This document shows, one piece after another, positions 1 to 8,363 of a DNA stretch of 64,000 nucleotides. Under the pieces are notes generated by a model. The model saw nothing but the letters and a program-made list of their open reading frames with translations. It made no database searches and was not told the DNA's origin. The DNA is from JBGCEZ01 sp045106735 (GTDB taxonomy: Bacteria > Planctomycetota > Phycisphaerae > Phycisphaerales > SM1A02): the NCBI GenBank assembly GCA_045106735.1, contig JBGCEZ010000004.1, positions 47,259 through 111,258 on the forward strand. The letters run 5' to 3'. Position 1 is the stretch's first letter. Each line of letters starts with the position of its first letter. The translations under genes were made by a program, and so were the position numbers.

Positions 1-1138
1 TCAGCGAGAACTGAACGTCGGTCGCGGCCGCACTGACGAAGGGCGATTGGCCGTCGAGCTCGGTGACGATCGCGTTGCGGATGGTCGTCACGACGCCGGC
101 GGTCGAGGCAACCACCGACGCGCTGCCGCTGCCGAGCTCGCCGACGTGCGTGGTGTTGGTGAGGGTGCAGTCGGCGGTCGTATAGAACGAAGCGCCGAAG
201 CGATTGGCGACGTTGTCGTGGAACACCGAGTTCTCGACCGATCCGCCGTCCGTGCCGGTGTAGTAGATCGCGCCGCCGCGACCTTCGGATGCCCCGTCGG
301 ACGCGACGTTCTCGGAGAACGTCGAACGGGAGACGAAGACGCGGCCGGGCGCGGTCACGTGGATCGCCCCACCGTTGCGTCCCGCTTCATTGCCGGTGAA
401 CGTGCAGCCGATGATGTCGACGGTTGCGTTGCCGGTGAAGATCGCGCCGCCGTCCAGGAGGCTGAAGTTGTCCACGAAGCGGCAGTCACGGACGGTGGCG
501 GTGCCGTTCACGACGTACATGGCCCCGCCGCGCTGGCCAGTCTCGATTCGGTTGCCGGCAAACACGCAGTCTTCGAACAGCGGGTCGCTGCTCGCGGCCC
601 AGACGCCGCCGCCGAACGACGTGGCGACCGAATCGATGATCCGGGAACGACGAATGATCGGGCTGGAGTCTTCGATGAACATGGCCCCGCCTCGATCTCC
701 ACCGGTCGTCGCTTCACCATTGGCCACGGTGATGCCATCGAACACCATCGTCTCGTCCACGCCGCCGACCATGCGGATGGTCGACGTGCCGAAGAAGGCC
801 CCGTTGATGACGGTGGCCGCGACCACCGCGTCGTCGGCCGGGTTCGTGGAGCGGATGGTGAGCGGCAGGTCGTCGGCGTCGATCTCGAAGGTCTGGGCGT
901 ACGTGCCAGGACCCAGGATGATCTCGCTGAACTGCCCACTGTTGATCGTGGCCTGAATGCTGTTGGCCGGGCTCAGGGTGGTCGATCCGCCGCCGGCCAG
1001 GGCGGGGGCGGCGGCCACGAGGGCCAGGGCGGAGGCGGCGATCGCGAATGCGGGGGCGATCCGGGAGCCGGCGGTGGGCCGCGGGTGGCTGGCCGACGTG
1101 GCGTGAAGATGGGGGCGATGGGGGCACGCTTGGAACAT
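1..1138 (-). CDS. Secreted right-handed beta-helix repeat protein (C-terminus off the left edge)
   Basis: The frame stays open from an ATG at 1138 to the window edge, so at least 379 residues are present and the C-terminus is missing. After about 21 polar residues there is an export signal (hydrophobic run beginning RIAPAFAIAASALALV and ending near ALAGGG). The mature part starts with a pectin-lyase-like opening (SIQATINSGQFSEIILGPGTY) and continues with repeats typical of parallel beta-helix proteins: GGAMFIEDSS, GGGVWAASSDPLFEDC, GGAMYVVNGTATVRDC, GGAIHVT and NSVFHDN. Such proteins are usually exported surface or adhesin-like proteins. The start is uncertain because no clear ribosome binding site precedes it. 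A dockerin-like tail may lie outside the window. Confidence 0.8.
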   Translation of the reverse strand, partial: MFQACPHRPHLHATSASHPRPTAGSRIAPAFAIAASALALVAAAPALAGGGSTTLSPANSIQATINSGQFSEIILGPGTYAQTFEIDADDLPLTIRSTNPADDAVVAATVINGAFFGTSTIRMVGGVDETMVFDGITVANGEATTGGDRGGAMFIEDSSPIIRRSRIIDSVATSFGGGVWAASSDPLFEDCVFAGNRIETGQRGGAMYVVNGTATVRDCRFVDNFSLLDGGAIFTGNATVDIIGCTFTGNEAGRNGGAIHVTAPGRVFVSRSTFSENVASDGASEGRGGAIYYTGTDGGSVENSVFHDNVANRFGASFYTTADCTLTNTTHVGELGSGSASVVASTAGVVTTIRNAIVTELDGQSPFVSAAATDVQFSL

Positions 1139-1422
1139 GGGAAGGACTCGACAAGGGGACGGACGAACGGGTCGAACACTCCCCAGCGGAGCGGTCGGCA
1201 CAGTCATCTGCGCGAACCGCGCGGGCGGCTCCGCGATCTCTTCCAAGTTTTCCTTGTCCGCGTCAAAACGATGATCGCCGCGCCCGGCGAGAGAAGCGGG
1301 GGCGGCGGGACGTCGGTTCGATCGGAATGGCCGGGGTTCGCCAGGGCGGGGCGGGGCGGCCAGGTGGCCAGGCGAGCCGGCCGCCGGTCGCTGGACCTGG
1401 CGGGGGCGGAAGTCTCAGCCGA

Positions 1423-1728
1423 TTACGGCGTGAGTTCGCGACCCGTGCTCGGGTCGAGCAGCTTCCAGTGCATGGCCTTGCCGATGCGAAGGATCACCTG
1501 CCAGGCGATCTCTTCTTCGGTGATCGTCATCAAGATCTGCCGAACCGGGTCTTCGTTGGCCAGCTCGAGCCGGACGCCCGGGCCAAAGTAGATCAGCTCG
1601 CCCGCTCGCTCCGGCCCGGTATTGAAGGCCGAGAGGGTCTTCTCGATCTCCGCGCGGGTTCCGATGGCCGCCATGCCGGCGTCGGTGGCGGGATCGGAAG
1701 ACAGGATGACGAACTGCTGACGTCCCAC
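1423..1728 (-). CDS. Small conserved-looking hypothetical protein
   Basis: A 101-residue protein from a GTG start, with a good Shine-Dalgarno-like GAGG about 7 bases upstream. I do not recognise the family. There is no signal peptide or membrane segment. The sequence looks like a compact soluble alpha/beta domain (QQFVILSSDP, then a helix around GTRAEIEKTL, then IYFGPGVRLEL and ITEEEIAWQVILRIGKAMHWKLLDP). It follows the receiver-domain gene on the same strand with a gap of about 135 bases and may share its transcript. No function is proposed. Confidence 0.6.
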   Translation of the reverse strand: MGRQQFVILSSDPATDAGMAAIGTRAEIEKTLSAFNTGPERAGELIYFGPGVRLELANEDPVRQILMTITEEEIAWQVILRIGKAMHWKLLDPSTGRELTP

Positions 1729-1863
1729 GGGTGACCTCGAGCGAGCGAAGGGGAGTGGCCGAACGGGGCGGCGCGTGCCGGCCCGGGTTCCGCCGGGGGT
1801 GAGAGTGTACCGGTCCGCGGGCGCTCCGGCAGCCGAGGGATTCGCCGCGGGATCAGCCGCGGA

Positions 1864-2295
1864 TCAGTCGCCGCTGTCGGCCTCGGCTTCGTCCTCATCC
1901 TCGTAGTCGGCGTCGGCCGCTTCCAGCAGATCGCTGAGCGTGTCGATGAGTCGCTGCAGGGCCACGGGCTTGTTGAGGTAGGCGGCCACCCCGAGATCCT
2001 TGGCGTACTCCATGTGCCGCCGGCCTTGGTTGGCCGTGATCATGACGACGATGGGGGGGTCGTCCCCGTCCATGAGCTTCTCGAGCACGAGGAAGCCCGA
2101 CTGTTTCGGGAGCATCATGTCGAGCACCACCGCATCCGGTTGGACCGAGTGGGCCATGGAAACGGCCGAGGCGCCGTCGGTGACGAGCGTGGTGTCCGCG
2201 CCCTCGGACCGGACGGCCAGGTCGATCGAGCCGAGGATGTCCTCGTCGTCGTCCACGATGAGGATGTGATAGTCCTGCAGGCGCGGGTCGCTCAT
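1864..2295 (-). CDS. Stand-alone response regulator receiver domain
   Basis: A 143-residue CheY-like protein. The acidic pocket is D15/D16/D17 (ILIVDDDEDI), the phospho-acceptor is D59 (DAVVLDMMLP), the switch Thr is T87 (VVMITANQ) and the conserved Lys is K109 (YLNKPV). After the receiver there is only an acidic tail (residues about 126-143) and no DNA-binding output domain, so it probably signals by protein contact. The ATG overlaps the stop of the upstream acyltransferase gene by four bases, which points to translational coupling. No histidine kinase lies nearby. Confidence 0.9.
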   Translation of the reverse strand: MSDPRLQDYHILIVDDDEDILGSIDLAVRSEGADTTLVTDGASAVSMAHSVQPDAVVLDMMLPKQSGFLVLEKLMDGDDPPIVVMITANQGRRHMEYAKDLGVAAYLNKPVALQRLIDTLSDLLEAADADYEDEDEAEADSGD

Positions 2296-3503
2296 GACGA
2301 GGCTCCGGTCGAGGCGGGTTCGGAGGGCGATGGATCAACCCGCGGCGGCGCGGTGGATCCGGCGCCCGGTTCGACGGTAATGGTGGGGACTGCCGCCGCG
2401 GCCGTGGTGCCCACGTCGCCGCCGCGCTGCCGAGCGGACTCGCGCTCGGAATGTTCGATGATGCGGGCCACTTCGTCGTCCGTCATCCAGGGCAGCGACT
2501 CAATCTTGCGACGCAGCGGGGCGGGGAACTTCTGGCCACGGCGTTCGTGACGGGGGCGGCTCTTCCAGCGGCGATGGATCCACAGGTACTGGCTGGGGGC
2601 CTCGCGGATCATCGACTCCATCGCCCGGTTGACGCGGGCGGTGATGTAGAACAGCGGGTCCGGCTGCTCGTCCCACTCCTGCGGCAGGATCACGTCGGGC
2701 GAAACGAATCGGTACCGCATGGTTTGGTCGCGGCGCACCGCGATGCCGGCAATGACCGGCGTGCGGTACCGCATGGCCAACAGGCCGATCGACTTGTAAC
2801 TCGAGGCCAAACGACCGAGGAACGGCACGAAGAGTCCGCCGTCGCCTGCGTTCTGGTCGGCGATGAATCCGACGAGGTCGCCGCGCAGCAGCGTTTCGTG
2901 CATGGCTGGCGTGGCGCCGAACTTGGTAATGATCTTGAGGCCGCGGGCTTCGCGGATCCCGAGCAGCCACCGGTTCAGCAGCGGATTGTCCAGCGGCCGG
3001 GCGAGGGCGGACATCGGGAAGCCGAGCATGGCCAGGGTGTAGCCGAGCAACTCCCAGTTGCCGCAGTGGCCGGTGAAGAGCAGGGCGGGGCGGCCCGGCT
3101 CCAGCAGTTCGAGGGCTCGCTGGACATCACCAATCTCAACGTGGCGCGGCCACGTGGTCGGCGTGATCAATCTCGGCATGAACAGGGCGTCGACGAGGAA
3201 CAACTGGAACATGTGCTGCATCGAGGCTTCGGCCACGTGCTCGCACTCTTCCGGCGTCCAGTCGGGAAAGCTCTGCTGGATGTTGTCGATGGCCCGCTGG
3301 GCCCGGGATTTGCCCGCGCGAAAGAACGCCGAGCCGATCGCCGCCGCCGTGTGCAGATTCTGCTCCGGCGGGAAGCACGTGAGCGTGGCGGACACGCCGC
3401 GCAGCCCCAGGTACTCGGCCCAGTTTCGGATGGCGGATCGCTGACGCACGGCAAGGCTCGCGAGGCGAGGAACGGACGGGTGGGGCCGAAGACGGGCCCC
3501 CAA
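2292..3503 (-). CDS. LpxL/HtrB-family lipid A-type acyltransferase
   Basis: About 403 residues of the lysophospholipid/lipid A acyltransferase family, inner-membrane associated enzymes that add an acyl chain to a lipid A precursor or related lipid. The catalytic HX4E motif is visible as HCGNWE (H146, E151), followed by family blocks LLNRWLLGIREARGLKII, LRGDLVGFIADQNAG and VPFLGRLASS. The C-terminal ~45 residues are low-complexity (Ala, Thr, Pro). The start is uncertain: a TTG at 3503 opens the frame just after a terminator-like hairpin, and a GTG at 3449 is possible; neither has a clear ribosome binding site. It is coupled to the receiver-domain gene downstream. The exact lipid substrate cannot be read from sequence. 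Confidence 0.85.
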   Translation of the reverse strand: MGARLRPHPSVPRLASLAVRQRSAIRNWAEYLGLRGVSATLTCFPPEQNLHTAAAIGSAFFRAGKSRAQRAIDNIQQSFPDWTPEECEHVAEASMQHMFQLFLVDALFMPRLITPTTWPRHVEIGDVQRALELLEPGRPALLFTGHCGNWELLGYTLAMLGFPMSALARPLDNPLLNRWLLGIREARGLKIITKFGATPAMHETLLRGDLVGFIADQNAGDGGLFVPFLGRLASSYKSIGLLAMRYRTPVIAGIAVRRDQTMRYRFVSPDVILPQEWDEQPDPLFYITARVNRAMESMIREAPSQYLWIHRRWKSRPRHERRGQKFPAPLRRKIESLPWMTDDEVARIIEHSERESARQRGGDVGTTAAAAVPTITVEPGAGSTAPPRVDPSPSEPASTGASS

Positions 3504-3505
3504 TG

Positions 3506-3538
3506 AAAACGAGCGGGCTCCGCGTGGGAGCCCGCTCG
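3506..3538 (-). terminator. Rho-independent terminator of the coiled-coil gene
   Basis: A perfect 12-bp stem (CGAGCGGGCTCC paired with GGAGCCCGCTCG, 3510-3538) with a 5-base loop. On the minus strand it is followed by TTTT. It lies about 45 bases beyond the stop of the gene at 3582-4955 and separates it from the acyltransferase gene. Confidence 0.8.
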
Positions 3539-3581
3539 AAAGTGTACCGGGGAGGTCGGGCGAATCGTCCGACCGGGTCGA

Positions 3582-4955
3582 TCAGCCGCCCTGACCGGTC
3601 AGGATGAAGAAGCGGTTCGAGTTGAGGATCGGAATCTTCGCGTCGCTGGCCTGCTTCTTGAGGTCGATGTAGGTCTGGCGGGCTTCCTTCCGCTCGGCCC
3701 AGATCGAGATCTGAGCGAGGGAGGCGTTGGCGCCCGGCTGGGGGGGATCGCTGGGCTCAACGCCGAGGACCAAGAAGTCCAGGTCGCCGGGAACGCTTTC
3801 GCCATCGATGACTTCGCCGCCCCATTCAATGACCAGGCTGCGGACGAACTCGGCCTCTGCCGCGGTCGCGCGGCCGTCGCGGTCCACATCAAAGTTGCCG
3901 TGGACGAGGAACTTGAAGACGCGGTTCGGGTCGTACGCGGCGTTGACGATCACGTCGCCGGGGACGACGGGGCGCCCGGCCGTGGTGCGGGTAAGCCGGC
4001 CAGACGAGGTGCCCTGGTCGGTCCGCGTGACCTTGAAGCTGGCCTTGCCCGGCGACACGGTGCCGTCGGGGCGAATTCGGATCGCGGTCGCCGAGTCGTA
4101 GACCTCAAAGGTCAGGCCGACGACCATGCGGTCGCGGGTGCCACGGTTGATGAACACCGTGTCGTTGGCCGCGTCGTACTCGAGCACGCCGCCGTCGACC
4201 AGGAGCGCGGGGTTGCGGGCCTGAAGACGTTGGCCTTCGAGCATCGACTCAACCTGATCGAGCCGGTCCTGGGCCCGAGCGTTGTCGGTCCGGGCCACGG
4301 TGAGCTGGCGGTTGAGTTCGTTGATCTCGGATTCGTGGTCAGCTTCGAGGCCGTCGACTCGCTGCTCCATGAGCTCGCGGGTCTGGCGGAGCTCGGCCGC
4401 GTACTGAATGTTGGCTTCGCGGTAGTCGGAGATCTCGGCCGCGAGGGCTTCCTTCTCTTCGGAGTGGGCGGTTCGGGTGTTGCGAAGCGCGCTCTCGCTC
4501 TCGGCGACCTGCTGTTCCGCGTCATCCAAGCTGGACTGGAGCGACTCGATCTGAGCGCTGAGGTCGTTGGCCCGGCGGTTCATGCCGGACAGCGAGCCTT
4601 GGACGCCAAGGCCGGGATCGACACCGAGCCGCTGGAGGTTGGCCTGGATCGACTCGAGCGTCGCGCTCTCGCCGCCGGTGACGTACGCCGAGAGTTCGTC
4701 GTAACGACTCGCGAGGTAGCCGCTCACCGACGTGTTGCCGGTGGCCGAGGCTTCGAACCCATTGAAGCGGTCGGTTCCCCGCTCGTTGGCCCGGACGTAC
4801 GTACTGAGCGAGTCCTCAGCCTTCTTCTGGGCTTCAAGGGCGTCGGTCTGCCCGGAATAGAAGACGATCGCCAAGACGAGCATGCTCACCGTGAGGACGA
4901 TGAACACGATCAGGGAGACGATGACGCCGGTTCCGGCACCACTGCGAACGGCCAT
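3582..4955 (-). CDS. Membrane-anchored coiled-coil protein with BRCT-like C-terminus
   Basis: 457 residues from an ATG at 4955 with a good GGAG about 7 bases upstream; a longer frame exists but lacks such a site. A single N-terminal membrane segment (about residues 11-32, VIVSLIVFIVLTVSMLVL) is followed by a long charged, heptad-rich coiled coil (about 35-260) and a small beta-rich domain. The last ~115 residues have the order expected of a BRCT-like fold: KFLVHGNFD, a helix ending in WGGEVIDG, LDFLVLG, a helix (YIDLKKQASDAKIPIL) and NRFFILTG. The GG doublet and overall order fit, but this is a pattern match by eye. A DVDRDGRATAAE loop resembling an EF-hand interrupts the first part. Role unknown; probably a cell-envelope structural protein. 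Confidence 0.75.
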   Translation of the reverse strand: MAVRSGAGTGVIVSLIVFIVLTVSMLVLAIVFYSGQTDALEAQKKAEDSLSTYVRANERGTDRFNGFEASATGNTSVSGYLASRYDELSAYVTGGESATLESIQANLQRLGVDPGLGVQGSLSGMNRRANDLSAQIESLQSSLDDAEQQVAESESALRNTRTAHSEEKEALAAEISDYREANIQYAAELRQTRELMEQRVDGLEADHESEINELNRQLTVARTDNARAQDRLDQVESMLEGQRLQARNPALLVDGGVLEYDAANDTVFINRGTRDRMVVGLTFEVYDSATAIRIRPDGTVSPGKASFKVTRTDQGTSSGRLTRTTAGRPVVPGDVIVNAAYDPNRVFKFLVHGNFDVDRDGRATAAEAEFVRSLVIEWGGEVIDGESVPGDLDFLVLGVEPSDPPQPGANASLAQISIWAERKEARQTYIDLKKQASDAKIPILNSNRFFILTGQGG

Positions 4956-5549
4956 GGGTCGCTCCGTCGGGAGGAGGGGAGTACGGTCTAGCGGCCTCAC
5001 CCGTCCCAGCGGAGGGACGAATGTGGGGCTCGAGGGCCCGCCACGCGAGCTCGAGTACGGCCGAGCCGAACAGTGTCGCGGCCCATCCGCAGCCAGTCAA
5101 GGCTTCCTCTGGTACGTGAGCCCAGCCTCGGCGGTTGCTTCGGATGGCGGTCCGGGATCAATCTCGGGTCCGGCTGCGTTCAGGGCCGAACATCGGGCGG
5201 TCGCCTCGGTACCGAATGGAGCGTCAATGTGCGGTGACCGCGATGGGAGCCCGGCCGAGAATCCCCCCCCTCCGTCGAGCGGAGCAGGCCATCAGCGGCC
5301 CGGCTCCGGCCCCCGCTCGGGCCGGCCCTCGGCCAGCCCCCGGCCGCTCCGGCCCGTGCCGGCCGAGTCCGACGAGGTGGCCGTGTCCTTCGATCTGTCG
5401 CGGCGGCCGCCGCCATCGCCGTCGTCCCCCGCGTCTCTTCGCCCCCAATGCAGGAGCCCCGCACCGTGCGAATTCGATCCCGTCAACGCCCCGTGCCATC
5501 GAGTCCGCCCGGTCCTGCGGCCGTCGAGCGTTCCGGCCCCGGATCATGG
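4956..5549. other. Intergenic, divergent promoter region
   Basis: 594 bases between divergent genes. Very GC-rich, with short repeats of GGCCGG around 5310-5365 that can form several small hairpins. I see no convincing coding frame, RNA gene or clear sigma-70 promoter; the promoters of both flanking genes must lie here. Confidence 0.5.
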
Positions 5550-6665
5550 ATGACTCGGTGCATCGTCCCCGGCATGCTGCTCGGGGTGGTGGTCGCCCTC
5601 GGATGTTCGTCCGAGGGTGATCCGCGGCCGACCAACGCGAACGAAGAGGCGGCGGTCGCGATGCCGGAACCGACGTCCGGTCAGGTTCACGCGTTGGCCC
5701 GACCTGAGGCCCCTCGCGAGGTCCGACCTGAGGCCCGACGGGACGCCAGTCCTGAGACCAGTCCTGAGGCCTCAGCTGAGACCAGGCCTGAAGCACAACC
5801 TCAGGCCCAGCCGTCGACGCTTCCCTCGGTTCAAGCGGCAGCCCAGCCGGCCGCGGCCCCCGAGCCTGGACCGGAGCCTGGACCCGAGGCTGATCCCCCC
5901 GCGATCGGGCGCCCGGCCGTCCTGGACCGGGTCGTTGCGGTCGGGGCCAGTGTGACCGCCGGCTTCGGCACCCGCGTGTTCGTGCGGACTGGACAGGGAA
6001 CGCGCACCGTGCCCGTTGGGCTCGGTGAAGCGATCGGCGCGGCCATGCCGGGAGCCGGCCGCGTTCGCACCGCCGGCGACTTGATGTTCTTTTCCGCTCC
6101 GTCGCAGGTCGGCCGCCGCACGTTGGCCGAGGCGGCCGAGGATGACGCCACGCTTGTCGTCGCCCTCGACTGGCTGTTCTGGTTTGCCTACGGAAACACC
6201 GCCCACGAAGTGGGTACGGAGCGCGACGCCGAGGCGCGCATGCGCCGAGTCGAGGCCGCACTGCAAACGCTGGACGCCGTTCAGGTCCCGATCGTGGTGG
6301 GCGACGTGCCCGACATGTCGGCCGCGGCGGGGGGGATGCTGCGGCGCAGCCAGGTATGTCCGGAACCCGTTCGGCTCGCCATCAACCGCCGGATTGCCGC
6401 GTGGGCGGCCGAGCGTCCGGACACGATCTTCGTGGGGCTCGGCTCGCTCGCCGCCGGACTGCAGCGTGGCGACCGCTTGGGAGCGCCCGAGGGGGCCACG
6501 CTGCTCAAACGCGATCGCCTGCATACCACCGTCGATGGGCTCGTGGTCCTGGCCCGCGCGGTGGCCGAGGCCATCGACACAGCCCGAGAAGATGTGGGAC
6601 CGTCGCACCGAATCGACGACCATTCGGCCGTGGTCGACCGGCTCGTCTCGCTCGCAGGCGGCTGA
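5550..6665 (+). CDS. Putative SGNH-hydrolase-like lipoprotein
   Basis: 371 residues from an ATG at 5550, chosen because a signal sequence begins there (MTRCIVPGMLLGVVVALGC). The region ends in a lipobox-like ALGC with Cys19, so it is probably a lipoprotein, though the -3 residue is Ala rather than the usual Leu. Residues about 50-90 are a Pro-Glu-Ala linker built from 12-bp DNA repeats. The remaining domain fits the SGNH/GDSL hydrolase fold: block I is VVAVGASVTAGFG (Ser134 as nucleophile, with GAS replacing GDS) and the C-terminal Asp-x-x-His is DRLH (D322, H325). Substrate unknown; such enzymes act on acyl or acetyl esters. Confidence 0.75.
   Translation: MTRCIVPGMLLGVVVALGCSSEGDPRPTNANEEAAVAMPEPTSGQVHALARPEAPREVRPEARRDASPETSPEASAETRPEAQPQAQPSTLPSVQAAAQPAAAPEPGPEPGPEADPPAIGRPAVLDRVVAVGASVTAGFGTRVFVRTGQGTRTVPVGLGEAIGAAMPGAGRVRTAGDLMFFSAPSQVGRRTLAEAAEDDATLVVALDWLFWFAYGNTAHEVGTERDAEARMRRVEAALQTLDAVQVPIVVGDVPDMSAAAGGMLRRSQVCPEPVRLAINRRIAAWAAERPDTIFVGLGSLAAGLQRGDRLGAPEGATLLKRDRLHTTVDGLVVLARAVAEAIDTAREDVGPSHRIDDHSAVVDRLVSLAGG
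5700..5811 (+). repeat. 12-bp tandem repeat, about nine imperfect units
   Basis: Degenerate units of the type cgacctgaggcc, in frame, encode four-residue steps such as RPEA, SPET, SPEA and RPEA directly after the lipoprotein signal. A shorter run of the same period (PEPG units) follows at about 5872-5898. Confidence 0.85.
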
Positions 6666-6789
6666 ACCACTCCGGCCCGGAAAGATCGCGGCACCGATCC
6701 GCGCTTTCTCCGACTCCGGCCCGGCTCGGGCGGCGAATACCCCGTCGGCCGCCCGTCTGCCCCGCCACGTTCTCCTTGAGCACCCTTGC

Positions 6790-7362
6790 ATGCCGCCAAC
6801 GCTGTTGGAACAAGTCGCTGCCGGCGTCACCGGTTCCGTCGAAGCCCTCGTGCAGCGGTACGGGGGGCTGGTGTGGTCATTGGCCACGCGGAGCTTCTCG
6901 GATCGGGCCGAGGCCGAAGACGCGGTGCAAGAGATCTTCGTGAACCTCTGGCAGCACGCGGGGCGATTCGATCCGGACGTGGCGGGCGAGGCGACGTTCA
7001 TTGCGATGATCGCCCGGCGGCGACTTGTGGATCGCCGCCGCCGTCTGGGCCGTCGGCCAACGCCGGCGCGGCTGACGGATGAGGGGGCGATGGAGCTGTC
7101 CGGTGGGGCGGCGCAGGCAGGGGAGCGACACATGATGGACGACGAATCTCGGCGGGTGCACGGGGCATTCGAGCGACTCCGTCCCGAACAGCAGCACGTG
7201 CTCGATCTCTCGATCGGACGCGACCGGACCTACGAACAGATCGCCGAATCGCTGGGCATGCCGCTCGGCACGGTGAAGACCCACGCCCGCCGAGGACTCA
7301 TCCGCTTGCGGGAGATCTTGGGCGAAGGCGAAGAGGCCCGACCGATGGAGGCCGGCTCATGA
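6790..7362 (+). CDS. ECF-type RNA polymerase sigma factor
   Basis: 190 residues. The ATG at 6790 begins the protein; the frame is open further upstream but that part overlaps the SGNH gene and looks non-coding. Region 2 is at about residues 10-75 (ALVQRYGGLVWSLATRSF, then AEDAVQEIFVNLWQHAGRFD). Region 4 is at about 125-180, with a helix-turn-helix (TYEQIAESLGMPLGTVKTHA). There is no region 1 or 3, as usual for the extracytoplasmic-function group. Its stop overlaps the start of the next gene by four bases, and that gene encodes a membrane protein of anti-sigma type, so the two form a regulatory pair. Confidence 0.92.
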   Translation: MPPTLLEQVAAGVTGSVEALVQRYGGLVWSLATRSFSDRAEAEDAVQEIFVNLWQHAGRFDPDVAGEATFIAMIARRRLVDRRRRLGRRPTPARLTDEGAMELSGGAAQAGERHMMDDESRRVHGAFERLRPEQQHVLDLSIGRDRTYEQIAESLGMPLGTVKTHARRGLIRLREILGEGEEARPMEAGS

Positions 7363-8255
7363 ACGGCATGCATTCGGAATTCGATGCACGACGTCGCGAA
7401 CTCGCGGCGGGCGCCGCTCTGGACGGACTCGATCCCGCGGAACGCGAGGAGTTCGACCGGCTCGGTGGTCCGATCCCGGGCGAGATCGAGTCCCTCGAAC
7501 TCACGGCCGCCGAACTCGAGCGTGCACTGCACGAAGCTGAACCGGAGCCGGCATCCATGCCGGTCGACGTGCAGCACCGGGTGGTTGCGGCCCTCCGAGC
7601 GGGCGCCGCGCCGGTGGCCGCGTCCGCGTCCGTCGCGTCTTCCTCGCCCCCTGTGGTATTGGCCACGCCCGCGCCGCCGTCACGCTGGGGCACGTTTGCT
7701 GGCATTGCCGCGGCGGCCGGCCTGGTCCTTGCGGGGGTACTCGTTCTGCGTTCGATCGGCAGCGGACCGCCAGCCGGGACGCCGGTTCTCCCGCAACGGG
7801 CCCTTTCGCCGGTCGAACAGGCTCGGGTCAGGCTGGTCTCACGGGCGACGGATCTGGCGGAGATGCGCTGGCAGGCGACGGATCATCAGTTGGTGCGGCA
7901 GGCGCGCGATCAGGGTCTGATCGGTGGCGAGGTGGTGTGGAGTGAATCCCTCGGCGAGGGGTTCGTCCGCGTGTGCTACCTGGCCGCCAACGATCCCGCC
8001 GCGGGGCGATATCGCGTGTGGATTTGGCCGGCGGATCAGCCTGATCAGTCGCCGATTCCGGCAGGGACCTTCGACGTCGTCGACACGAGCGACTTCACGA
8101 CCGTGCAGCTTGAACTCCCACTGAACGCGTACGTCCCGGTTCGGGCCCAAGTCACACTCGAGCCGCAGCACGTGTTCGAAGCGGGTTGGGATGGCGAGGC
8201 GGTGGGGCGAGCGGTCCTGCTCGAGGCCCGCGTCGTCGGCGGTCGCTCCGGCTGA
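7359..8255 (+). CDS. Membrane-bound anti-sigma factor (RskA-like)
   Basis: 298 residues, translationally coupled to the ECF sigma gene. The N-terminal ~100 residues are a soluble, helix-rich domain (GAALDGLDPAEREEFDRL) that would bind the sigma factor; it lacks the HxxxCxxC zinc motif of many anti-sigma domains. One membrane span lies at about 111-131 (GTFAGIAAAAGLVLAGVLVL). The outer part (about 150-298) resembles the RskA-type C-terminal domain, with YRVWIWPADQPDQSPIPAG and a beta-rich end. An alternative ATG lies at 7368. The signal sensed is unknown. Confidence 0.85.
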   Translation: MNGMHSEFDARRRELAAGAALDGLDPAEREEFDRLGGPIPGEIESLELTAAELERALHEAEPEPASMPVDVQHRVVAALRAGAAPVAASASVASSSPPVVLATPAPPSRWGTFAGIAAAAGLVLAGVLVLRSIGSGPPAGTPVLPQRALSPVEQARVRLVSRATDLAEMRWQATDHQLVRQARDQGLIGGEVVWSESLGEGFVRVCYLAANDPAAGRYRVWIWPADQPDQSPIPAGTFDVVDTSDFTTVQLELPLNAYVPVRAQVTLEPQHVFEAGWDGEAVGRAVLLEARVVGGRSG

Positions 8256-8334
8256 ACGTTGCCTGGCGCGTCGGTCATCCGAGCGTCAAGGATTCAGGCG
8301 GCGAGAGGGCGAGAGGGCGACGCGGCGAGGCAGT

Positions 8335-8363
8335 CAGCGGCCGGCCGCTGGCCAGTCACTGGC
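8335..8363. other. Two adjacent palindromes at convergent gene ends
   Basis: A perfect 16-base palindrome (CAGCGGCCGGCCGCTG, 8335-8350) abuts a second one (GCCAGTcACTGGC, 8351-8363) that contains the stop codon of the ATPase gene. They may act as a two-way terminator for the anti-sigma and ATPase genes, but there is no T-tract. Confidence 0.35.

Noticed and set aside
6142..6789. Upstream extension of the sigma-factor frame
   Set aside because: The extension overlaps the SGNH gene and is Arg/Pro-rich; the sigma factor begins naturally at 6790, so no fusion or frameshift is needed.
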